Positions 32,117-39,131 of a stretch of 51,129 bases of DNA are shown here, piece by piece (positions within the stretch are counted from its first letter, which is position 1; each line of letters begins with the position of its first letter). The notes below the pieces were generated by a model. It did not search any database. It was given only the letters and a program-made list of their open reading frames with translations, and was not told the origin of the DNA. The DNA lies in contig JAGUZX010000057.1 of NCBI GenBank assembly GCA_020060545.1, forward strand, positions 1 through 51,129, read 5' to 3'. The DNA is from Desulfovibrio sp. (GTDB lineage Bacteria > Bacillota > Dethiobacteria > DTU022). The position numbers and the translations under genes were made by a program.

Positions 32117-34006
32117 ATGACTGATACTGCTTCTTTAAACAGGCCATTATTTTATTTTTTTAATTGCCCGGAGCGGGAAGAGCTGGCCGGCCCGGCAAGC
32201 TCTGCAGCCGCCGGATTTGGCGCGGGAGCTGGTATGCCGCGGTTGAAAAGCGGGCGGCGGCTGTTCAGCGAAGGAGGGCGGTCCGGCGCCCTCCTGGCCG
32301 AACCGCTGGTACCCCGGATCCGCCGCGTCGCGGCCGGTCCGAATACGATCACTTTTGTCGGGTCTGCAACCGGCTGCACCGATCCGACAGCAGTAACGGT
32401 TACCTGGGCGCAGCTGCACCGGGACGCCCGGGCGGTAGCCGCCGCCTTGCAGGCGCGCGGGGTTGTTCCCGGCGATCATGTGGCCATCCTCGGCCCCACT
32501 ACCCGGGCGCTTGTGACCGCCCTGCAGGGAATCTGGCTGGCGGGCGGCTGCGTGATTGTGCTGCCGATCCCGATGCGTTTCGGTTCCCTGGAAGAGTTTA
32601 TGCGGCAGACCCGGGTGCACATGCAGCACGGGGACGCCCGCATGCTGCTGCTCGACCCGGACCTGGCCGCCTATTACGAAGCCCGGCCGGGAGATCCGCC
32701 GGTAGTTTTGCTCAGCGACGTCCAGCCGGGCCCGGGCCGTCCCACCGCGGACGATTTTCAAGACGTGCCCGATGACCCCCACCGCCTGGCAATCCTGCAG
32801 TTTACCTCCGGTTCAACCGCTGAGCCGAAAGGGGTAATGCTGCCTCATCATGTTGTCGGGGCGAACATGGATGGGATGACCAGGGCCGCCGAGGTGGTTA
32901 CGGAGGACATTTTTGTTTCCTGGCTGCCGCTCTATCATGATATGGGCCTGGTGGGGCTGCTTACCGTGCCCATGACTTTCGGCTGTTCACTCGTATTGGC
33001 CGCGCCCCAGGATTTTTTAGGCCGGCCGGCGGATTGGATGCGCTGGATTAACGACCACCGCGGTACTGTTACCGCGGGCCCCAACTTTTCCTATGTCCTC
33101 GCCAGCCGCGCCCTAAAACGGATGAGCGATACCGGCGAGCGGCTGGATCTGTCCGGGCTCCGCATCGCCCTAAACGGCGCCGAACCAGTTGATCCCGCCG
33201 CCGTGGAAAATTTCATCGCCACGGCGGCGCCGCACGGGTTCAAACCCGGCGCGGTTTTCTGCGCTTTCGGTATGGCCGAGGTGGTTCTCGGCGGCAGTTT
33301 CCCGCCGCCGATGCGGGGGATGGCCAGTGACTTCGTCGACCGGGCTGCCCTTGAGTCGGAAGGGGTTGCCATCCCGGCCGACCCCGGGCTTCCCACCACC
33401 CGGCGGCTGCCCTTGCTCGGCCGGCCTGTGCCGGGCCTGGAGATGCGCATCTGCGACCCTGCGACCGGCGAGGTCAGGGGAAAGCGTGAAGTGGGCGAAC
33501 TTGAAATCCGGGGGCGGTCAGTGACACCCGGTTATTACAAGCGGCCTGACCTTACGGCCAACCTTTTTCACGACGGCTGGCTGCGCACCGGCGACCTGGC
33601 CTATTTCGTGGACAGCCCCGACGGAGGGCCGCCGGAGCTGCTCCTCTGCGGGCGGATTAAAGATCTGATCATCGTGGCGGGGCGGAATATCTACCCCGAG
33701 GATATCGAGCGGGCTGCCGGCACGGTCGGCGGTGTTCGCGCCGGCAATGTAATTGCTTTTGCCGCCGAAAGTTCAAAGGGAAAAGAAGTAATCGTCGTGG
33801 TGGCCGAGGCGCGCACCGATGAACCCGAGGCGGTGCGGCGGGAAATTCGCCAGAAGGTGATCGATGTGTGCGCGGTGCCGCCGCGCGATATCATGCTGGT
33901 CCAGCCCGGCACCATCCCGAAAACCAGCTCCGGCAAACTGCAGCGGAGCCTCTGCCGGCAGCAGTACCTGCGCCAGGAACTGAAACTGATCGAAGTTACC
34001 GCGTAA
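32117..34006 (+). CDS. Fatty acyl-AMP ligase (FAAL-like adenylate-forming enzyme)
   Basis: This 629-residue ANL-superfamily enzyme has an AMP-binding P-loop FTSGSTAEPKG at about 229-239, WLPLYHDMGLVGLL, NGAEPVDPAAVENF, FGMAEVVLGGSF, the TGDLAYF motif and hinge GRIKDLIIVAGRNIYPEDIE, and a C-terminal catalytic lysine in KTSSGKLQR. The WLPLYHDMGL sequence and the long insert before the hinge are typical of fatty acyl-AMP ligases, which activate fatty acids as acyl-adenylates for transfer to an acyl carrier protein. ATG 32117 has AAAGGAGG seven bases before. No carrier protein, polyketide synthase or nonribosomal synthetase gene is nearby, so its partner is unknown. The sequence looks actinobacterial, suggesting acquisition by transfer. 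Confidence 0.85.
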   Translation: MTDTASLNRPLFYFFNCPEREELAGPASSAAAGFGAGAGMPRLKSGRRLFSEGGRSGALLAEPLVPRIRRVAAGPNTITFVGSATGCTDPTAVTVTWAQLHRDARAVAAALQARGVVPGDHVAILGPTTRALVTALQGIWLAGGCVIVLPIPMRFGSLEEFMRQTRVHMQHGDARMLLLDPDLAAYYEARPGDPPVVLLSDVQPGPGRPTADDFQDVPDDPHRLAILQFTSGSTAEPKGVMLPHHVVGANMDGMTRAAEVVTEDIFVSWLPLYHDMGLVGLLTVPMTFGCSLVLAAPQDFLGRPADWMRWINDHRGTVTAGPNFSYVLASRALKRMSDTGERLDLSGLRIALNGAEPVDPAAVENFIATAAPHGFKPGAVFCAFGMAEVVLGGSFPPPMRGMASDFVDRAALESEGVAIPADPGLPTTRRLPLLGRPVPGLEMRICDPATGEVRGKREVGELEIRGRSVTPGYYKRPDLTANLFHDGWLRTGDLAYFVDSPDGGPPELLLCGRIKDLIIVAGRNIYPEDIERAAGTVGGVRAGNVIAFAAESSKGKEVIVVVAEARTDEPEAVRREIRQKVIDVCAVPPRDIMLVQPGTIPKTSSGKLQRSLCRQQYLRQELKLIEVTA

Positions 34007-34060
34007 ATCAGGTTACGCTCACGCGAGCGCTTCGCTTTGGGGAAGGTAAAATTGGTGAAG

Positions 34061-34085
34061 GAGGAGAGCGCCGGCTCTCCTCTTT
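34061..34085 (+). terminator. Intrinsic terminator after the acyl-AMP ligase gene
   Basis: A perfect 9-bp stem GAGGAGAGC/GCTCTCCTC with a GCCG loop is followed by three T, 55 bases past the stop. Confidence 0.6.
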
Positions 34086-34154
34086 GCCGGGGCAAATCTT
34101 TGCGGCAGGCGGCCCGGGCCTGGCCGGCAGGCCGAACTGCCAGCCAGGCCATGA

Positions 34155-34467
34155 TCGGGTAATGCTATTGCAACTGAAGACGAGGCTTTTTATGGCCAAA
34201 TCCAAGGGATCAATGATCTGGTCAGCTTTGATGCGGGATCAAGTTTCGCTCCCAACTTGAAGGTCTAGGCCGGCTGCAAGAGGGCCAATGCTGTTGAAAA
34301 GGGGTTTTACTGCCCCATTTGGCCTATTGACGTGATCTACACCAGTAAATATGCTCTGGTGGCAGCTACAAAAAAATGGGTTGACAGGAATCATTCGTGA
34401 GGCCTCTCTAAGATGGGGTGAAAAAAAGGGGCATGCGTCAGCACCGGTTATTACTATTTCTTATTGA
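34155..34467 (+). pseudogene. Decayed coding segment, unidentified family (copy A)
   Basis: In one frame the sequence reads as plausible protein: NAIATEDEAFYGQIQGINDL, then VSFDAGSSFAPNLKV, an internal TAG, then AGCKRANAVEKGFYCPIWP and IDVIYTSKYALVAATKK. Removing one T at 34377 restores GLTGIIREASLRWGEKKG followed by HASAPVITISY and a TGA at 34465-34467. This C-terminal part is homologous to copy B at 35312-35412. There is no recognisable start, and I do not recognise the family. One stop and one frameshift make it non-functional. The toxin-antitoxin promoter begins inside its stop codon. This remnant fills most of the gene-free stretch 34007-34524. Confidence 0.55.
34349..34445. repeat. Left direct repeat flanking the toxin-antitoxin module
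   Basis: About 97 bases, from ATATGCTCTGG to GCATGCGTCAGCACC, align along their whole length with 35321-35410. By eye roughly three quarters of positions agree, including GGCAGC-ACAAAAAAA, GGGTTG and GCATGCG-CAGC. Confidence 0.65.
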
Positions 34468-34510
34468 CAAAAATGACGGCCCATTTTAAACTAGTCTAAA
34501 GCTAGTCTAA
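34464..34510 (+). promoter_or_regulatory. Promoter and candidate operator of the toxin-antitoxin operon
   Basis: A perfect TTGACA (34464-34469), 17 bases, then TAAACT (34487-34492). Overlapping the -10 box and start point are two direct copies of CTAGTCTAA at 34491-34499 and 34502-34510, spaced by one helical turn. Such paired sites are typical for autoregulation by Phd/VapB-type antitoxins. Confidence 0.65.
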
Positions 34511-34524
34511 GAGGAGGTGGCTTA

Positions 34525-34764
34525 ATGGAAACGGTTGGGGTGTACAAAGCAAAAACTCATTTACCTAAACTACTTGAGCGCGTAAAAAAGGGAGAACGTA
34601 TTATTATTTCCAAGCACGGTATCCCCATAGCGGTTTTGCAGCCCTTTGCTCCCCAGGAGAAGAGTGATGCCGCTACAGTGATTATGGAAATTCGCCGGCT
34701 CCGTGAAAAATGCCACTTATCGGGAATATCCATTCGCGAAATGATCGATGAAGGTAGACGATAA
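34525..34764 (+). CDS. Type II antitoxin, Phd/YefM (prevent-host-death) family
   Basis: This 79-residue antitoxin has an N terminus METVGVYKAKTHLPKLLERVKKGERIIISKHGIPIAVLQP, the Phd/YefM DNA-binding fold with its signature -G-E-R-I-I-I-S-K-H-G-x-P-I-A-V-L. The C-terminal 35 residues form the toxin-neutralising helix (LREKCHLSGISIREMIDEGRR). The ATG has AGAGGAGGTGG upstream. The toxin gene begins one base after its stop. It probably represses its own promoter through the repeats at 34491-34510. Confidence 0.93.
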   Translation: METVGVYKAKTHLPKLLERVKKGERIIISKHGIPIAVLQPFAPQEKSDAATVIMEIRRLREKCHLSGISIREMIDEGRR

Positions 34765-34765
34765 G

Positions 34766-35185
34766 ATGAAAAACAATTTTGTCGTCGACAATTCCGTGGT
34801 GATGTCCTGGCTTTTTAAAGACGAAGTAAATCGATACGCTGATGCTGTGTTGGATCGACTAACTGAAGCAACAGCGTATGTTCCCGTGATTTGGCCTTTG
34901 GAAGTGGTGAATGTGCTTTTGACAGCCGAACGCCGTAACAGAATCAGGCAGGCGGATAGCGTCCGTTTTCTAACGCTGTTATTACAGTTGCCCATTATTG
35001 TTGAAGACGACAGTCCGAAGAATTTGATGGGTGAAATATTAGCCTTGGGAAGGGCAAAGAATCTATCAAGTTATGATGCATCTTATTTGGATCTGGCTAT
35101 GAGGAAAGATTGCCCCATCGCCACGCTGGACAGTAAGATAATCGAAGCCGCCAGAGATATTAAAATTGCTGTGCTTAGCTTTTAA
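34766..35185 (+). CDS. Type II toxin, VapC-like PIN-domain ribonuclease
   Basis: This 139-residue PIN-domain protein keeps the acidic residues that bind the catalytic metal: Asp8 (FVVDNSVV), Glu46 (WPLEVVNVL), Asp104 (SSYDASYLDLA) and Asp122 (ATLDSKI). VapC toxins cleave tRNA or rRNA and are held inactive by the cognate antitoxin. The ATG at 34766 gives a normal PIN N terminus; ATG 34748 would overlap the antitoxin and add six residues. The pair is lower in GC than most neighbours, in line with acquisition. Confidence 0.92.
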   Translation: MKNNFVVDNSVVMSWLFKDEVNRYADAVLDRLTEATAYVPVIWPLEVVNVLLTAERRNRIRQADSVRFLTLLLQLPIIVEDDSPKNLMGEILALGRAKNLSSYDASYLDLAMRKDCPIATLDSKIIEAARDIKIAVLSF

Positions 35186-35311
35186 AACCGGTCGATCACT
35201 GACCATCTACGCATTGGCGATGAATGGTTTTATGAATAGTTGTGATCGATTATCGGAAGGTAGTAAACGCATGCAAAAGAAAGATTCGCTTTAGTTTGGA
35301 GAAAAGACCAT

Positions 35312-35412
35312 ATGATCAGAATATGCTTGTTGGCAGCCACAAAAAAAGGGTTGGCAAGAATTATTCATAAAGCCTAAAAAAATGATGCAAAAAAGGAGCA
35401 TGCGCCAGCCCT
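35312..35412 (+). pseudogene. Decayed coding segment (copy B), right direct repeat of the toxin-antitoxin module
   Basis: The frame reads MIRICLLAATKKGLARIIHKA, a TAA, then KNDAKKEHAPAL. It matches the frame-corrected end of copy A (LVAATKKGLTGIIREA, then EKKGHASAP) position by position. The alignable DNA is 35321-35410. Only this C-terminal part is present; the upstream part of copy A has no counterpart here. Confidence 0.55.
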
Positions 35413-35430
35413 GCCAGCGGGAACTGCCGG

Positions 35431-35460
35431 TTGGGAACAGGTTCCCTGTTGTGGTATAAT
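35431..35460 (+). promoter_or_regulatory. Promoter candidate with internal inverted repeat
   Basis: TTGGGA (35431-35436), 18 bases, TATAAT (35455-35460). The inverted repeat GGGAAC-AG-GTTCCC at 35433-35446 lies across the -35 box and spacer. No convincing gene follows before the oppositely oriented tRNA. Confidence 0.35.
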
Positions 35461-35638
35461 CTAACAGAAGGATTTGAATTATTATCCAGATATATCTGAG
35501 AGGTTGTCATGTTAATAGCGGTGTTTTCAAAGATCGCAAATGGCTCCTTTCAACTACTTTCGCCAATTCCGGCGGCTAATTGGCGGCTGCGCCGGCTCTT
35601 CGTCGGCCGCGGGGGGAAAAAAGCAGTGAGTACACTCC

Positions 35639-35673
35639 AGAGGGTTTTGGCCTTGAACCGGCCAAAACCCTCT
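35639..35673 (-). terminator. Long hairpin downstream of tRNA-Leu
   Basis: The perfect 14-bp stem AGAGGGTTTTGGCC/GGCCAAAACCCTCT with a 7-base loop lies 21 bases past the tRNA 3' end on the minus strand. The following bases are not T-rich, so termination by this hairpin alone is uncertain. Confidence 0.5.
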
Positions 35674-35693
35674 GCTTGTAAGGCTTTTTCTTC

Positions 35694-35779
35694 TGGTGCC
35701 GAAGGTGGGAGTTGAACCCACATGGGCGTAGCCCGCACGATTTTGAGTCGTGTGCGTCTGCCTGTTCCGCCACTTCGGC
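35694..35779 (-). tRNA. tRNA-Leu (anticodon CAA)
   Basis: On the minus strand the acceptor GCCGAAG (35779 down to 35773) pairs with CTTCGGC, followed by discriminator A and an encoded CCA (35696-35694). The anticodon stem CACGA/TCGTG encloses the loop CTCAAAA, giving anticodon CAA for UUG codons. A long variable arm and the T arm with GGTTCAACTCC are present, as expected for a class II leucine tRNA of 86 bases. Confidence 0.95.
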
Positions 35780-35793
35780 CTGCTTGCAAAGAT

Positions 35794-35822
35794 ATAGTAG
35801 CACAAAAAAGGAACCTTCGCAA
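35794..35822 (-). promoter_or_regulatory. Promoter of tRNA-Leu
   Basis: On the minus strand TTGCGA (35822-35817), 17 bases, TACTAT (35799-35794), about 15 bases before the tRNA 5' end. Confidence 0.65.
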
Positions 35823-35964
35823 GCGTCCCTTGCCTTGGTAGCCTTGGCCTGGTTAACCCAAGGTAAGATTTACTTGAGTTGGCACGCATCAGCTTTTTAA
35901 AATTGTGAATTCCTCAAAGTAAATTATATTGGCAGTTTAGAACTGTTTTTGCGTAAGGAGCTGC

Positions 35965-35994
35965 TAGAACATTTTTTTTGGCCGTGCATATAAT
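35965..35994 (+). promoter_or_regulatory. Promoter candidate for the small membrane protein and spoVM
   Basis: TAGAAC (35965-35970), 18 bases, a perfect TATAAT (35989-35994). The start codon at 36045 follows about 45 bases after the expected start point, with a small CCGC/GCGG hairpin in the leader. The -35 box is a weak match. Confidence 0.35.
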
Positions 35995-36044
35995 AACAAG
36001 GCACCGGGCTTAACGGAAAGCCGCGAATCTGCGGGGGAAGGAAA

Positions 36045-36248
36045 ATGAAGGTACGGCGCATGAACATGAGGATGGGCGCCAGGCGCATGAATATTTTTTT
36101 CCGAAAAAGCGGCGGCGTACTTCTGGGCGTAGGAGGGGCTGTGCTGATCGTGAAGGTGCTGCCGCTCTACCTGTGGCCCCTGGTGTTAGGCGCGCTTTTT
36201 ATCTGGGTCGGATGGCAACTCTATGCATATGACCGTTATTACTGGTAA
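36045..36248 (+). CDS. Small membrane protein upstream of spoVM
   Basis: This 67-residue protein has a very basic N terminus (MKVRRMNMRMGARRMN) followed by a hydrophobic span of about 35 residues (GGVLLGVGGAVLIVKVLPLYLWPLVLGALFIWVGWQLY), enough for one long or two short membrane helices, and an aromatic end (DRYYW). The ATG has GGGAAGG upstream. The stop is 45 bases before spoVM on the same strand. I do not recognise a named family; its position suggests expression with spoVM, perhaps during sporulation. Confidence 0.65.
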   Translation: MKVRRMNMRMGARRMNIFFRKSGGVLLGVGGAVLIVKVLPLYLWPLVLGALFIWVGWQLYAYDRYYW

Positions 36249-36293
36249 GTAAATTCAATATTTTTAGTATAAAGCCCGAAGGAGGGACCAGAA

Positions 36294-36374
36294 ATGCGTT
36301 TTTACGTCATCAAAGTGCCGCGCGCGTTCAGAGGGATCGTGAAAGGTTTTTTCGGGATGTTTATCAAAAATTAA
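36294..36374 (+). CDS. spoVM: Stage V sporulation protein M (26 residues)
   Basis: The 26-codon frame begins MRFYVIKVPRAFRG and ends GMFIKN. It matches Bacillus subtilis SpoVM (MKFYTIKLPKFLGG onward, also 26 residues) in length, charge pattern and the central proline that shapes the amphipathic helix. SpoVM recognises the convex surface of the forespore membrane and anchors the coat basement layer through SpoIVA. GGAGGG lies eight bases upstream. In Bacillus spoVM also lies near rpmB, here at 38414, supporting the call. Genes this short are often missed. A terminator follows. Confidence 0.88.
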   Translation: MRFYVIKVPRAFRGIVKGFFGMFIKN

Positions 36375-36408
36375 AAGCGATTTCTGCGCATACTGTACCA
36401 TAATTTTA

Positions 36409-36438
36409 CCTCGGTCCAGGCCGGGGGTTTATTTTTTT
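36409..36438 (+). terminator. Intrinsic terminator after spoVM
   Basis: CCTCGG/CCGGGG (one G-U pair) with loop TCCAGG, followed by a T-rich tract containing seven consecutive T. Confidence 0.7.
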
Positions 36439-36549
36439 GAAAAGAGAAAATAAGTTAATAATTTCACAAAGCAGGGAAAGGTATTTTACCCGCGAAAATA
36501 TTAACAGGTAAAAGTATTGTTTTGCCTGAATAAATTTTAAGGAGTGAAA

Positions 36550-38334
36550 GTGACATTGAGTGAGCTAATTAAGGGAGGAGCATTTTTGCTGGGTCCCGTT
36601 GACGAAAAAGATGTATTTACTCCGGAAGAATTTGACGATATCCACTTGATGGTCAAAAAAACGTGCGCGGATTTTGTTAACAATAAAGTGCTTCCCAAAG
36701 TCGACGAAATTGAAACCATGGCTGAAGGGGTGGCCGTAGCTTTGCTGCGGGAAGCAGGTGGACTTGGGCTGCTGAGCAGCGATATCCCTGAGGAATACGG
36801 CGGTGATGAAGCGGATAAAATTACCACCATGATTATCACCGAGGCTATGATCGCCTCCGGTTCCTTCGCCGCCTCTTTCGGCGCTCATACCGGCATCGGC
36901 ACCCTCCCCATCGTTTTCTTCGGCAGCGAAGCGCAAAAGAACAAATACCTGCCCGCCCTGGCTACCGGGGAAAAGGTAGCCGCTTACGCCCTTACCGAGC
37001 CGGAAGCCGGTTCGGATGCCTTGAATTCAAAATCCAAGGCGGTGCTTTCCGCTGACGGCAAGTATTATATCTTGAACGGGGTGAAGCAGTTCATCACCAA
37101 CGCCGCCTGGGCCGACGTGATTGTTACTTATGCCAAGATCGACGGCGAAAAATTTACCGCTTTTATTGTCGATGCCGACAGCGAAGGGATTACCCTGGAC
37201 CCGGAAGAGAAGAAAATGGGGATCAAAGGTTCCTCCACCCGCAGCATCATTTTCGAAAATGTGCACGTTCCCGTGGAAAATATGCTCTGGAAAGAGGGAA
37301 AAGGGCACCAGGTAGCGTTTAATATTTTAAATATCGGCCGGTTCAAGCTGGGCGCCGCTTGCGTCGGCGGCGGCAAGCGTTCGATCGAGCTGTCTACCGA
37401 TTATGCCCTGCAGCGGGTCCAGTTTAACCAGCCGATCGCTCAATTCAATATTATTAAAAACAAGATCGCCGAGATGGCGCTGAAAACCTACGCCATGGAA
37501 AGCCTGGTTTACCGCATCGGCGGCATGATCGACGAGAAGCTGGCTGAAATCAAGGCTGGCGGTGCGGAGAGTTCCCAAATCGTGGAGGCGATCCAGGAAT
37601 ATGCGATCGAGTGTTCGATCGCCAAGGTTTACTGCTCCGAGGCGCTGGACAACATCGTGGACGAAGCGGTGCAGATCCATGGCGGTTACGGTTACAGTCA
37701 GGACTATGCAGTCGAACGGGCCTATCGCGACAGCCGGATCAACCGCATTTTTGAAGGCACCAATGAAGTAAACCGGATGCTTATCCCCGGCACCCTGATG
37801 CGCAAAGCGCTGAAAGGCGAAGTTCCGTTCATGGAGGCGGTATTCGGCCTGGCTGAAGAGCTGAAAAAGCTGAAAGAGGTTGAGGCGCCCACCGGTTGCC
37901 CGGCGAAAGAGGAGTTCCTCCTGGCGAAGATGAAGAAGCTCTTCCTGCTGGCCGCCGGCAATGCCGCCCAGAAATTCAACGAAGCGCTGGTCCAGGAGCA
38001 GGAAATCCTCTGCCGCCTGGCGGACATGGCCATGGAGATCTTCGCCGTGGAGAGCGCCCTGCTGCGGGCCAAAAAGATCCTTGCCGCCAGGGGTGAAGCG
38101 GAAGCCAGGCTGCCGATGATGATGGCGCAGTGCCTGGCCAATGATATGATCCCGAAGATGGATGCTTGGGCCGGTGAAATTATCGCCGGAACCCTGGCAG
38201 GTGAAGCTGCGGCCAAGGTGTTTGGCGGGCTTAAATTGCTCACCCGTTACACCCCAATTAACACTTATACCCTCAAGCGGGAAATCGCCGATGCCTGTTA
38301 TGCGGGTAAAAAATATTTCCTGGAGCGCCGCTAA
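36550..38334 (+). CDS. Acyl-CoA dehydrogenase, FadE/YusJ-like
   Basis: This 594-residue flavoenzyme for alpha-beta desaturation of acyl-CoA has the normal N-terminal, beta-barrel and C-terminal domains (YALTEPEAGSDA, ITNAAWADV, QFNQPIAQF, QIHGGYGYSQDYAVERAYRD) with the catalytic base Glu402 in FEGTNEVNRML. About 170 extra helical residues follow, an arrangement like Bacillus FadE and other long acyl-CoA dehydrogenases. The N terminus contains ELIKGGAFLL, also shared with FadE. GTG 36550 has AAGGAG six bases upstream; GTG 36544 and TTG 36556 are alternatives. No electron-transfer flavoprotein, thiolase or CoA ligase gene is adjacent. Confidence 0.92.
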   Translation: MTLSELIKGGAFLLGPVDEKDVFTPEEFDDIHLMVKKTCADFVNNKVLPKVDEIETMAEGVAVALLREAGGLGLLSSDIPEEYGGDEADKITTMIITEAMIASGSFAASFGAHTGIGTLPIVFFGSEAQKNKYLPALATGEKVAAYALTEPEAGSDALNSKSKAVLSADGKYYILNGVKQFITNAAWADVIVTYAKIDGEKFTAFIVDADSEGITLDPEEKKMGIKGSSTRSIIFENVHVPVENMLWKEGKGHQVAFNILNIGRFKLGAACVGGGKRSIELSTDYALQRVQFNQPIAQFNIIKNKIAEMALKTYAMESLVYRIGGMIDEKLAEIKAGGAESSQIVEAIQEYAIECSIAKVYCSEALDNIVDEAVQIHGGYGYSQDYAVERAYRDSRINRIFEGTNEVNRMLIPGTLMRKALKGEVPFMEAVFGLAEELKKLKEVEAPTGCPAKEEFLLAKMKKLFLLAAGNAAQKFNEALVQEQEILCRLADMAMEIFAVESALLRAKKILAARGEAEARLPMMMAQCLANDMIPKMDAWAGEIIAGTLAGEAAAKVFGGLKLLTRYTPINTYTLKREIADACYAGKKYFLERR

Positions 38335-38361
38335 TAATTTAAGAGCCTCCGCAGTAATGCA

Positions 38362-38389
38362 AAAGGGAGCAGTTGGCGCTGCTCCCTTT
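38362..38389. terminator. Bidirectional hairpin between convergent genes
   Basis: A perfect 11-bp stem AAAGGGAGCAG/CTGCTCCCTTT with a 6-base loop lies between the acyl-CoA dehydrogenase gene and rpmB. The A/T ends give short T tracts on both strands. Confidence 0.7.
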
Positions 38390-38413
38390 GTTAGCTGCTC
38401 AGGTGTAGGTTTT

Positions 38414-38605
38414 TTAGATCGCCCGTTGAACTTTGCCTGACTTAAGGCAGCGGCTGCAGACGTTAACCCGTTGCGGGGCCCCTTTGAGCAGCACTTTTAC
38501 TTTGTGGATATTGGGACGCCATCTCCGCTTGGTCTTGATGTTGGAATGGCTCACCTTGAACCCTACAGTTTTACTCTTGCCGCAGATTGCGCATATTTTT
38601 GCCAT
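38414..38605 (-). CDS. rpmB: 50S ribosomal protein L28
   Basis: This 63-residue L28 of the zinc-binding type has CAICGK near the N terminus and CSRCLKSG near the C terminus, giving four cysteines. The core NIKTKRRWRPNIHKVKVLLKGAPQRV is the family signature. The ATG at 38605 has GGGAGGA upstream; the frame is open further upstream but without similarity. In many Firmicutes it sits near spoVM, as here. Confidence 0.97.
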   Translation of the reverse strand: MAKICAICGKSKTVGFKVSHSNIKTKRRWRPNIHKVKVLLKGAPQRVNVCSRCLKSGKVQRAI

Positions 38606-38788
38606 CGTAAATCCTCCCGCAATACCGTAAGTAACCGCATCCCCTATTTTAACATATTCGTTTGAGCCGGACAACCGATACCGGGAGAAAAAAAATTAAA
38701 CAAAAATTTGTTATTATTTACCTTTGGAAAAAGAGGATTTAATTTAGCGAACGGAGCAAAATATTATGATTATATGAAAACAATGTTA

Positions 38789-38818
38789 AGTATATTGCCG
38801 CCGCTTCGTGTGATACTA
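38789..38818 (+). promoter_or_regulatory. Sigma-G-like promoter of the SASP gene
   Basis: AGTATA (38789-38794), 17 bases, GATACTA (38812-38818). This fits the forespore sigma-G pattern (about TGAATA-N17-CATACTA) and lies 32 bases before the SASP start. Confidence 0.6.
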
Positions 38819-38850
38819 GAAGTGCATTTACAGAAAGGAGGTGAAAACAA

Positions 38851-39063
38851 ATGCCCCGGAGAAACAACCGTATTCTGGTCAGGGAAGCTGCTCAGGCCCT
38901 GGAAAACTTCAAGTACGAAGTAGCCAACGAGTTGGGAATTAATTACAATGGCGACCTGGGCGCCCTCCCCTCCCGTCAGAACGGCTATGTCGGCGGGATC
39001 ATGGTTAAAAGGATGATCCAGGCGGCCGAGCAACAGCTGGCCGGCAGGGCGGGAACAGTTTAG
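38851..39063 (+). CDS. Alpha/beta-type small acid-soluble spore protein
   Basis: This 70-residue DNA-binding spore protein has the germination protease site region FKYEVANELGI (about residues 20-30) and the DNA-binding segment NGDLGALPSRQNGYVGGIMVKRMIQAAEQQL, both typical of alpha/beta SASPs, which coat and protect spore DNA. The ATG is preceded by AAAGGAGGTG. It is monocistronic with a sigma-G-like promoter and a following hairpin. Together with spoVM and yunB it shows that the organism carries spore genes. Confidence 0.95.
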   Translation: MPRRNNRILVREAAQALENFKYEVANELGINYNGDLGALPSRQNGYVGGIMVKRMIQAAEQQLAGRAGTV

Positions 39064-39089
39064 ACGGTCTTTTTCCTTAAGTTACATCC

Positions 39090-39110
39090 GGCGGGCCTTT
39101 AAGGCCCGCC
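39090..39110 (+). terminator. Hairpin terminator after the SASP gene
   Basis: GGCGGGCC/GGCCCGCC with loop TTTAA, 27 bases past the stop, followed by CTAATTTATGTTT rather than an unbroken T run. Confidence 0.6.
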
Positions 39111-39131
39111 CTAATTTATGTTTAAAAAAAG

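Noticed and set aside
35509-35715. A 68-codon open frame with a modest ribosome binding site
   Set aside because: It runs through the hairpin and into the 3' end of tRNA-Leu on the opposite strand and has no protein-like pattern beyond the first few residues.
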